Positions 1-4,931 of a DNA stretch of 5,047 nucleotides are shown here, piece by piece. A model generated the notes under the pieces. It was not told where the DNA came from, searched no databases, and worked only from the letters and a program-made list of their open reading frames with translations. This DNA comes from Nitrospinota bacterium (GTDB lineage Bacteria; Nitrospirota; Thermodesulfovibrionia; Thermodesulfovibrionales; UBA1546): positions 1 to 5,047 of the forward strand of contig JAHILQ010000099.1 of assembly GCA_018896985.1 (NCBI GenBank), written 5' to 3'. The translations under genes were made by a program, and so were the position numbers. Every line of letters begins with the position of its first letter. Position 1 is the stretch's first letter.

Positions 1-678
1 CTGTTCAAGAAGCATGTTTATTCCCTGAAGTATTTCTCCTGCTTCAAAGCCTGTTATCACTGACGGCTTATGATATTTGTCAGTTATAAACTTGTATGGC
101 TTGCTGCCTATAATTGTGCTGACATGCCCGGGAAGTATAAAGCCGTCAATTTTTACTTCGCCTGAACCCAGCAATGCGTCCAGAGCAGGGGGAACAAGTT
201 TGTGAACAGAATATATGTAGAAGTTGCTTATTCCTCTTTTCTCCGCCTCAAACAGCGTGGCAGCCACAGAGGGAGATGTTGTCTCAAAACCTGTTGCAAA
301 AAATACAATCTTTTTGTCTTTATTTTCTGATGCAATCTTAAGCGCATCTATCGGAGAATATAGAACTCTTATGTCAGCGCCCTCTGCCTTAGTTTCAGAG
401 AGATTTTTCTTGATGCCGGGCACGCGCATCATGTCGCCGAAAGTCGTGAATATAACATTTTCTTTTCTTGCGATTTCCATTGCCTTCTCAATATCCTCAA
501 CTGCGGTGACGCACACCGGACACCCCGGACCGCTTATGAAGCTTAACCCATCAGGCAGCAGTTCCCTGATGCCCTGCCTGAATATAGCAGCAGTATGGGT
601 GCCGCAGACCTCCATCAGCCTTACCGGCTTTCCGATTTGCTTTGTAAGATTTTTTAACGTTTCAACTGCCAAGCTCAA
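1..678 (-). CDS. hypD: HypD, hydrogenase maturation iron-sulfur scaffold (5' part only)
   Basis: The first 226 codons are visible; the gene runs off the window at position 1. HypD carries a [4Fe-4S] cluster and, with HypC, forms the cytoplasmic scaffold on which the Fe(CN)2CO group of [NiFe]-hydrogenase is built before transfer to the large subunit. Visible family signatures are CGTHT at about residues 25-29, GPGCPVCV at 50-57, FGDMMRVPG at 80-88, FATGFETT at 127-134, HKLVPPA at 159-165 and GFILPGHVSTIIG at 179-191. C25, C53 and C56 match the conserved catalytic and redox cysteines of the family. The C-terminal cluster-binding cysteines lie beyond the edge (full proteins have about 360-380 residues). 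The start is TTG at 678-676: it is the first start codon in frame after the hypF stop, and an AAGGAG ribosome site lies 6 nt upstream. It follows hypF after a 12-nt gap with no hypC between them. Confidence 0.96.
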   Translation of the reverse strand, partial: MSLAVETLKNLTKQIGKPVRLMEVCGTHTAAIFRQGIRELLPDGLSFISGPGCPVCVTAVEDIEKAMEIARKENVIFTTFGDMMRVPGIKKNLSETKAEGADIRVLYSPIDALKIASENKDKKIVFFATGFETTSPSVAATLFEAEKRGISNFYIYSVHKLVPPALDALLGSGEVKIDGFILPGHVSTIIGSKPYKFITDKYHKPSVITGFEAGEILQGINMLLEQ

Positions 679-684
679 TGTTAA

Positions 685-690
685 CTCCTT
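685..690 (-). promoter_or_regulatory. Ribosome binding site of hypD
   Basis: The minus strand reads AAGGAG here, 6 nt before the TTG codon at 678-676 and immediately after the hypF stop (693-691). The strong site and good spacing decide for the TTG start. There is no ATG or GTG between the hypF stop and this codon in the hypD frame. Confidence 0.75.
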
Positions 691-3132
691 TTATTCTTTA
701 GTCTGGGATGACTGTTTTATCCTTTCCCTCACTATGTATGCCTGCCCCAGCGATATGCCTGCATCATTTGCAGGAACCTTTTCATTAGTATAAACATTCA
801 TCCCTATTGATTTCAGCCTGTCTATAGTATTTTTGAGAAGATACATGTTCTGAAAAACTCCGCCGCTTAAAACTACATCATGCAGCTTATGAATCATGCC
901 GAGCCGCTGTACGACTCCGGCGATAATTGTGACTATGGTGTTGTGGAACTTAGTGGCGATAATATTTTTCCCGGTTCCTTTTGCCATATCCTCCATCAGC
1001 CTGAACAGAGTCAAACAAAAGTCTATTTCAATCCTGTCTTTCAATCCGATGTCAGCAGGGTAGTCTTCCTCTATGCTATCTATGGTATAAGATTCAAGCG
1101 CCATTGCTGCCTCACCTTCAAAGGTGTTTATGTCGCATATCCCGAGTATTGCCGAGACCGCATCAAAGAGCCTTCCTGCGCTTGATGAAAGGGGTGAGAA
1201 ATCTCTGTTGTCAATGATTCTGAGAATGCTGTTTATCTTATCACTGCCGTATTTTTCAATGAAGCCTATGGACTCCAGATAGTGCATGACCTCATCTCCC
1301 GTGATATATCTTATGTAGCTGACCGCAACTCTCCACGGCTCTCTGATTGCCGTCTCTCCTCCAGGAAGGGGGATGTATTTAAAGTGTCCCGCCCTCTTAA
1401 AGTCATCTATATCGGCGATCAGGAATTCACTTCCCCACAGATTCCCGTCAGTTCCATAACCTGTGCCGTCAAATGCAACGCCTATGACTTTTCTCTTTAT
1501 TCCGTTTTCTGCCATTACAGATGCAATATGCGCATAATGATGCTGAATGCCATAAAAAGATAGTGACGAGTGACGAGTTTTTTGCTCCTGACTGCTAACT
1601 GCTGACTGCTGGGCCAGCGCCCATTTTGTTGAAAGATAATTGGGATGCAGGTCATATCCTACTGCAACAGGGTTCACCCTGTAAACTTTTTTTAGATTGC
1701 TGAGGCTCTCTTCAAAAAATTTTACAGTCTCGTAATTTTCCATATCTCCTATGTGATGGCTTGGAATAGCATAGCTTCCTTTTGTGAGGGTAAATGTGTT
1801 TTTTATATCAGCTCCGCAGCCGAGCACTTCGGGACCATCATTGTCCAGAGATATGGGCTCAGGCGCATAGCCCCTTGAACGGCGGATAAAGATAGGTTTT
1901 GTCCTGTGAGCTAAAAAATGATTTCTTATAACAGAATCATCTACACGCATGAAGATGTCCCTGTTATGGATAAGGAGGGCATCAACCATATCGGAGAATT
2001 TTGATACTGCCTCGTCATTGCTGACAACGATCGGCTCTTCTGAGATGTTGCCGCTGGTCATTATAAGGGCAAGAAAGTTTGGAGTTAGGTCTCCACAGGC
2101 GACTCGTCCGCACTCGGGCGGACTCGCCGAGGAGAGCCGAGGCGAGAGTTCAGAGTTAGGAGTTAATGGATAATAAAATAATAGATAATGCAGAGGCGTG
2201 TATGGGAGCATGAAGCCGATGTACAGATTATTAGGACTGATCGAATCAGGCAAGAGCGCTGAATTGTCTTGCGCAGTTTTTTTCCTGAGGAGCACAATCG
2301 GTCTCTTATTGGAGGTCAGGAGTTCTTGCTCTTTCTCCGATACCTCGCAGTATTTTTTAATTGTTTCTATGTCAGGAGCCATAAGCGCAAAAGGCTTGTT
2401 GTTCTTTCTTTTCCTTTCTCTTAATCTTTCAACCGCATCTTTGTTTGCGGCATCGCATGCGATATGAAAACCGCCAAGCCCTTTAACAGCAACAATAGCG
2501 CCTTGTTTTAAAATATTTATAGTTGATTCGATAGGATTTTCTTTTTCTTGAATTTTGAACTTTGAATCTTGAATTTTGAATTCTATCTGCGGTCCGCATA
2601 CCGCACATGCATTAGGCTGGGCATGGAATCTCCTGTCGGAAGTGTTGTTGTATTCGCTTTCGCATTCATTGCACATTTTAAAAACAGACATGGTGGTGTT
2701 GTGTCTATCATAAGGCACAGCATTTGTGATGGTGTATCGCGGTCCGCAGTTGATACAGTTTATGAAAGGGTAGAGATAACGCCTGTTACCTTTGTCAAGC
2801 ATCTCTTTAAGGCAGTCATCGCATATTGAGACGTCAGAAGATATAAGCGTAAAACTTCCGCTGTCTCTGCTTTTTACTATCTCAAAATCTTTGTGCCCGT
2901 AAAGAGGCATAGGCGAAATATCAATCTTGTTTATCTCTGATAATGGAGGCGCTTCTTTTGGAAGCCTGCCTATAAATGACGTGATGTCTTCGCCTTCTAT
3001 GTCAATTGCCACGCCGTCAGAGGTATTGGTCACTGTGCCTTTCAGGTTAAGGGATTTGGCAAGGTTATAGACAAAGGGCCTGAAGCCGACTCCCTGCACA
3101 ACGCCTTTGATATTGATGAGGACACGGTTCAT
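691..3132 (-). CDS. hypF: HypF, hydrogenase maturation carbamoyltransferase
   Basis: HypF uses carbamoyl phosphate and ATP to carbamoylate the C-terminal cysteine of HypE, the source of the CN ligands of the [NiFe] site; it acts in the cytoplasm. Domains in order: an acylphosphatase-like domain (residues 4-88; GVVQGVGFRPF at 10-20, with R18 and N36 as catalytic residues); two zinc fingers with classical spacing (C104/C107, C126/C129, C154/C157, C176/C179); a YrdC-like domain (about 200-400; KGLGGFH 217-223, KPFALM 246-251, PYTPLHYLL 310-318, MTSGNISEEPI 358-368); and a Kae1-like domain (about 436-805; HHYAH 531-535, FDGTGYG 554-560, GRLFDAVSA 653-661, LSGGVFQN 755-762, PANDAGISLGQA 787-798). 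At 813 residues it is longer than the usual 750-780. The excess sits in three loops encoded by short tandem repeats, at about residues 182-196, 322-353 and 508-524. No motif is lost. The ATG start lacks a good ribosome site, so coupling to hypB is likely. Confidence 0.98.
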   Translation of the reverse strand: MNRVLINIKGVVQGVGFRPFVYNLAKSLNLKGTVTNTSDGVAIDIEGEDITSFIGRLPKEAPPLSEINKIDISPMPLYGHKDFEIVKSRDSGSFTLISSDVSICDDCLKEMLDKGNRRYLYPFINCINCGPRYTITNAVPYDRHNTTMSVFKMCNECESEYNNTSDRRFHAQPNACAVCGPQIEFKIQDSKFKIQEKENPIESTINILKQGAIVAVKGLGGFHIACDAANKDAVERLRERKRKNNKPFALMAPDIETIKKYCEVSEKEQELLTSNKRPIVLLRKKTAQDNSALLPDSISPNNLYIGFMLPYTPLHYLLFYYPLTPNSELSPRLSSASPPECGRVACGDLTPNFLALIMTSGNISEEPIVVSNDEAVSKFSDMVDALLIHNRDIFMRVDDSVIRNHFLAHRTKPIFIRRSRGYAPEPISLDNDGPEVLGCGADIKNTFTLTKGSYAIPSHHIGDMENYETVKFFEESLSNLKKVYRVNPVAVGYDLHPNYLSTKWALAQQSAVSSQEQKTRHSSLSFYGIQHHYAHIASVMAENGIKRKVIGVAFDGTGYGTDGNLWGSEFLIADIDDFKRAGHFKYIPLPGGETAIREPWRVAVSYIRYITGDEVMHYLESIGFIEKYGSDKINSILRIIDNRDFSPLSSSAGRLFDAVSAILGICDINTFEGEAAMALESYTIDSIEEDYPADIGLKDRIEIDFCLTLFRLMEDMAKGTGKNIIATKFHNTIVTIIAGVVQRLGMIHKLHDVVLSGGVFQNMYLLKNTIDRLKSIGMNVYTNEKVPANDAGISLGQAYIVRERIKQSSQTKE
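1562..1610. repeat. Seven-unit heptamer array inside hypF
   Basis: On the plus strand, seven consecutive 7-nt units keep perfect register. Two copies of AGTGACG lie at 1562-1575, two degenerate units at 1576-1589, and three copies of RACTGCT (GACTGCT, AACTGCT, GACTGCT) at 1590-1610. The array encodes HypF residues of about 508-524, a Ser/Gln-rich stretch. This stretch lies between the conserved HPNYLSTKWAL segment and the YGIQHHYAH motif, where HypF proteins normally have a short variable linker. The 49-nt length is not a multiple of three, so flanking bases must complete the frame. Confidence 0.85.
2075..2166. repeat. Composite repeat in hypF: heptamers flanking a GC-rich hairpin core
   Basis: On the plus strand, GAGTTAG lies at 2082-2088, preceded by a weaker unit AAGTTTG at 2075-2081. 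Three more units, GAGTTCA, GAGTTAG and GAGTTAA, lie at 2146-2166. Between them is a core of about 57 nt (2089-2145), roughly 70% G+C by my count and far richer than its surroundings. The core holds three 10-nt units starting with ACTCG-containing motifs (2101, 2111 and 2121). It can also fold: GGCGA (2098-2102) and GTCCGC (2106-2111) pair with GCGGAC (2118-2123) and TCGCC (2124-2128), leaving a 3-nt bulge and a 6-nt loop. The whole encodes HypF residues of about 322-353 in frame, between PYTPLHYLL and MTSGN. Confidence 0.8.
2548..2582. repeat. Five-unit heptamer array (TTGAAYY) inside hypF
   Basis: Five adjacent 7-nt units of the form TTGAAYY start at 2548, 2555, 2562, 2569 and 2576 on the plus strand: TTGAATT three times, TTGAACT once and TTGAATC once. 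They encode the FKIQDSKFKIQE segment of HypF (about residues 185-196), just after the last zinc-finger motif ACAVCGP and before the YrdC-like domain. The protein repeat FKIQ/FKIQ follows from the DNA repeat. This linker is variable in the family, which fits a tolerated insertion. Confidence 0.88.
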
Positions 3133-3153
3133 TTAACTTCTAACTCTTAACTT
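3133..3153. repeat. Three-unit heptamer array on the hypB/hypF junction
   Basis: Read on the minus strand, three units of RAGTTAR (AAGTTAA, GAGTTAG, AAGTTAA) occupy 3153-3133. They supply the last codons of hypB and its TAG stop (3142-3140), fill the 7-nt gap, and end exactly at the hypF ATG (3132-3130). The middle unit equals the GAGTTAG units of the 2075-2166 repeat, in the opposite orientation. No clear Shine-Dalgarno sequence precedes the hypF ATG, because the repeat occupies that place. Confidence 0.75.
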
Positions 3154-3787
3154 TCTCTGTCAGCCAGTCCGTCCATTCCGCGATTCCCTTGCCTGTTTTG
3201 CATGAAACCTCAAATATTTTCAGCGAAGGATTTAAAGACATTGCATCTTTCCTGATTTTCTCTATGCTTGCATTTGTATATGGCAGAAGGTCAATTTTGT
3301 TCAATATCAAGGCTGATGATTCCTGAAACATCAGGGGATATTTTAACGGCTTATCATCACCTTCAGTTATGCTCAAGAGCATTACCTTCATATCCTCGCC
3401 TATGTTAAATTCTGCAGGGCATACGAGATTTCCTACGTTTTCAACAAAAAGCAGGTCAGTCTCCTTCAGAGGAAGAGATCCCAAAACCTCGTTAATCATG
3501 TTAGCGTCAAGATGACATGCGCCGCCTGTATTTATCTGTATAACAGGGACTCCGAGACTGCTGATCCTTTCGGCATCAGCTGTGCCTGCAATGTCTCCTT
3601 CTATAACAGCGGGCTTTATTTTTCCGCTCAGCTCTTTTATGGTCTTTTCCAGCAGGGATGTCTTGCCTGCGCCGGGTGCGCTCATCAGGTTAATGACATA
3701 GACCCTTGCCTCGTCAAAAAGCCTGCGGTTTTCCGCTGCGATTCTCTCATTTGCCTCAAGTATCCTTGTCACGACTTTAACTTTCAC
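3140..3787 (-). CDS. hypB: HypB, hydrogenase nickel-incorporation GTPase
   Basis: HypB is a SIMIBI-class GTPase that, with HypA, drives nickel insertion into the [NiFe]-hydrogenase large subunit in the cytoplasm. Visible are the P-loop SAPGAGKTS (36-44), EGDIAGTADAERI (63-75), the metal-site motif TGGACHLDA (87-95, with C91 and H92), ENVGNLVCP (116-124, with C123 as the third conserved metal ligand), NKID (163-166) for guanine recognition, and SCKTGKG (195-201). At 215 residues it has the core length. It lacks both the N-terminal CXXCGC-type nickel site of E. coli HypB and a His-rich stretch, so stored nickel is not expected. The start is GTG at 3787-3785: an in-frame stop lies upstream with no other start codon in between, and AGGGGG sits 8 nt ahead. 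It lies 45 nt after hypA and 7 nt before hypF. Its last codons and stop fall in a heptamer repeat, but all G motifs are intact. Confidence 0.97.
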   Translation of the reverse strand: MKVKVVTRILEANERIAAENRRLFDEARVYVINLMSAPGAGKTSLLEKTIKELSGKIKPAVIEGDIAGTADAERISSLGVPVIQINTGGACHLDANMINEVLGSLPLKETDLLFVENVGNLVCPAEFNIGEDMKVMLLSITEGDDKPLKYPLMFQESSALILNKIDLLPYTNASIEKIRKDAMSLNPSLKIFEVSCKTGKGIAEWTDWLTEKVKS

Positions 3788-3795
3788 TTTATTTG

Positions 3796-3801
3796 CCCCC
3801 T
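3796..3801 (-). promoter_or_regulatory. Ribosome binding site of hypB
   Basis: The minus strand reads AGGGGG, 8 nt before the GTG codon at 3787-3785. It is purine-rich but not a perfect AGGAGG. It supports the GTG start in the otherwise empty 45-nt hypA-hypB spacer. Confidence 0.55.
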
Positions 3802-3832
3802 GATAGTTTTTTGCATGCTGTTAGTTTGTTCT

Positions 3833-4177
3833 TCAAAATACTTCCATATCTATGATTTCAAGTTCACGCCCTGTTTTTATATTAAATGATGTGCTGCTGC
3901 ATTCAGGACAGCACAATACATATTTTTCTTCTGTAACAAAATCTTTGCCGCAGCTGCTGCACAAGCCGCTTACAGGTATCTCATCTATTATAACGCTTGC
4001 TTCTGCCGCAATTGTGTCTGTCTTGACGGCATTGAATGCAAAAAGGAGGGCGTCGATCATTATGCCCGACGCCCTCCCAATCTTTAACCGTATTGATTCT
4101 ATCCTGTTATAACCTGCTTTCCTGCAGTTGTCAACGGCAATCTCAAGCACGCTCAGCGCAATAGAAGCCTCATGCAT
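3833..4177 (-). CDS. hypA: HypA, hydrogenase maturation nickel metallochaperone
   Basis: HypA binds nickel through its N-terminal amino group, H2 and E3, and hands it to the hydrogenase large subunit together with HypB. The protein begins MHEASIAL, the family hallmark. It carries a structural zinc site made of C73xxC76 and C90xxC93 (an extra C89 precedes the second pair), and it ends in the usual GRELEI segment (about 103-108). Its 114 residues match the family. The start is ATG at 4177-4175; the upstream AAAGG lies about 12 nt away, which is weak, and the ytxH stop is only 8 nt upstream, so translational coupling is plausible. An inverted repeat with a following T-run lies inside the coding region at residues of about 34-46 and is listed separately. 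Confidence 0.97.
   Translation of the reverse strand: MHEASIALSVLEIAVDNCRKAGYNRIESIRLKIGRASGIMIDALLFAFNAVKTDTIAAEASVIIDEIPVSGLCSSCGKDFVTEEKYVLCCPECSSTSFNIKTGRELEIIDMEVF
4040..4077 (-). terminator. Terminator-like hairpin inside hypA
   Basis: A perfect 11-bp inverted repeat has arms at 4077-4067 (GGAGGGCGTCG on the minus strand) and 4055-4045 (CGACGCCCTCC), with an 11-nt loop. Nine of its eleven pairs are G-C. Five T follow at once on the minus strand (4044-4040). This is the shape of an intrinsic terminator in the direction of the operon, but it lies within an actively coding part of hypA, where translating ribosomes would normally prevent folding. The structure is directly visible; function as a terminator or attenuator is inference. 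Confidence 0.45.
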
Positions 4178-4185
4178 TATCAGGT

Positions 4186-4497
4186 CTAACCTTTGGAGAG
4201 CCTCTCTTTTTCTTTTTCGTATGCCTTTTTGCCTGCTTCAACTGCTGAAGTAATGGCGGATTTCTTTTCCTCGTAAAAGTCTTTTCCTTCCTCCACTGTT
4301 GATGTTACGCCCTTTTTGATATCCTCAACGTAGTCATCCGCCTTTTCCCGCATGTCATCTGCGAATTCCTTTATCCTTTTTCTGGTCTCGCTTCCGGACT
4401 GCGGCGCCAAAAGCATAGCAAGCCCTGCTCCTACAATCCCTCCAAAAAGGAAGGAAAGAAATACCGTGCCTGCGCTGTGTCCGTCATTGTCTCTCAT
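4186..4497 (-). CDS. YtxH-family membrane-anchored helical protein
   Basis: This small protein has 103 residues. A glycine-rich membrane segment at about 10-31 (GGIVGAGLAMLLAP) is followed by QSGSETRKR, the signature of the YtxH domain family (gas-vesicle/general-stress-like proteins). The rest is a long, highly charged amphipathic helix. Its second half contains an 18-residue repeat: VTSTVEEGKDFYEEKK at 64-79 resembles ITSAVEAGKKAYEKEK at 82-97. The family is probably envelope-associated, but its biochemical role is not known. The start ATG overlaps the stop of the upstream DUF948 gene by 4 nt (ATGA), and a strong AAGGAGG lies 6 nt ahead inside that gene. HypA follows after 8 nt. Nothing in the sequence ties it directly to hydrogenase maturation; the link is shared transcription. 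Confidence 0.85.
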   Translation of the reverse strand: MRDNDGHSAGTVFLSFLFGGIVGAGLAMLLAPQSGSETRKRIKEFADDMREKADDYVEDIKKGVTSTVEEGKDFYEEKKSAITSAVEAGKKAYEKEKERLSKG

Positions 4498-4886
4498 TTG
4501 GTACCTCCTTTTGTCAGAAAATTTTTTATTAAGACTTCAAGCGCTGTTCTTATCCCAACCCTTAATCCCGAAACCTTTATTATGGCATCCGAACTGACTT
4601 CATTTAAAAGCAAGCTTATCTTTTTTAAGTTCTGTCCGATATCCCTTGCGCTGCCTGATACCAGTCTTATGTCCTCTGTGACAGAATTTACATCATCAGT
4701 GATCTTTCTCGTGCTTTTCAGTGTCTGCTGGAGTTCTTCCAGAGCGGGTTTCAGGGAATCCTCTGTTGTCCTCAAAAAATCTGTGAGCGCCCTTGCTGAT
4801 TTCCTCAGTTCAAGCAGCGCATATACGAGAAAGCATACAACTATTAAAAAAGCGATTGTCATGAGTGCAAACCATATCTGGTTCAT
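4494..4886 (-). CDS. DUF948-family membrane-anchored coiled-coil protein
   Basis: The protein has 130 residues. One N-terminal transmembrane helix (about 4-25, IWFALMTIAFLIVVCFLVYALL) is followed by a charged, coiled-coil-like region: ELRKSARALTDFLRTTEDSLKPALEEL at its start, then repeated small heptad-like segments to about residue 95. This layout matches the DUF948 family, whose function is unknown and which often neighbours YtxH genes. The N-out or N-in orientation cannot be told from sequence. The start ATG (4886-4884) has a strong GAGGAGG 4 nt upstream. It is the first gene after the promoter at 4904-4931 and overlaps ytxH by 4 nt, so the two are probably translated together. It could be named only by domain; I would not assign a gene symbol. 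Confidence 0.82.
   Translation of the reverse strand: MNQIWFALMTIAFLIVVCFLVYALLELRKSARALTDFLRTTEDSLKPALEELQQTLKSTRKITDDVNSVTEDIRLVSGSARDIGQNLKKISLLLNEVSSDAIIKVSGLRVGIRTALEVLIKNFLTKGGTK
4504..4510 (-). promoter_or_regulatory. Ribosome binding site of the YtxH-family gene
   Basis: The minus strand reads AAGGAGG, 6 nt before the ATG at 4497-4495. The site lies within the last codons of the DUF948 gene and supports the overlapping ATGA start. It is one of the strongest ribosome sites in the window. Confidence 0.8.
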
Positions 4887-4890
4887 CGTC

Positions 4891-4897
4891 CCTCCTC
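4891..4897 (-). promoter_or_regulatory. Ribosome binding site of the DUF948 gene
   Basis: The minus strand reads GAGGAGG, 4 nt before the ATG at 4886-4884. It falls right where transcription from the promoter at 4904-4931 is expected to begin, so it would sit at the very 5' end of the message. Confidence 0.8.
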
Positions 4898-4903
4898 AAG
4901 TCA

Positions 4904-4931
4904 ATTATATCACAAGCATAAATAAGGTCAA
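4904..4931 (-). promoter_or_regulatory. Sigma70-type promoter of the operon
   Basis: On the minus strand, TTGACC (4931-4926, five of six consensus bases) is followed after 16 nt by TATAAT (4909-4904, a perfect -10 box). The -10 box is preceded by TG plus one base, an extended -10 element. A start about 7 nt downstream of the -10 box would be near 4897, which places the ribosome site of the first gene at the transcript end. No operator for a hydrogen- or nickel-responsive regulator is evident around it. Confidence 0.8.

Noticed and set aside
679..690. A single GAGTTAA heptamer within the hypD ribosome site region
   Set aside because: Only one unit is present, and it is explained by the Shine-Dalgarno sequence; a single 7-mer is not evidence of the repeat family.
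224..793. Plus-strand open frame of 189 codons
   Set aside because: It lies opposite the clear HypD motifs and the end of hypF, has no recognisable domain, and is a shadow of the minus-strand genes.
1562..2582. The hypF repeats as a CRISPR array
   Set aside because: The units are 7 nt, directly adjacent and translated in frame; there are no 23-37 nt repeats with unique spacers.
2586..2598. Palindrome TGCGG-T-CCGCA in hypF
   Set aside because: It encodes the conserved CGP of the last zinc finger, and a similar sequence recurs at the other CGP site near 2740, so coding constraint explains it.
880..2829. Several plus-strand open frames of 74-101 codons opposite hypF
   Set aside because: All are antisense to conserved HypF domains, show no ribosome sites or domains, and are expected by chance opposite a long gene.
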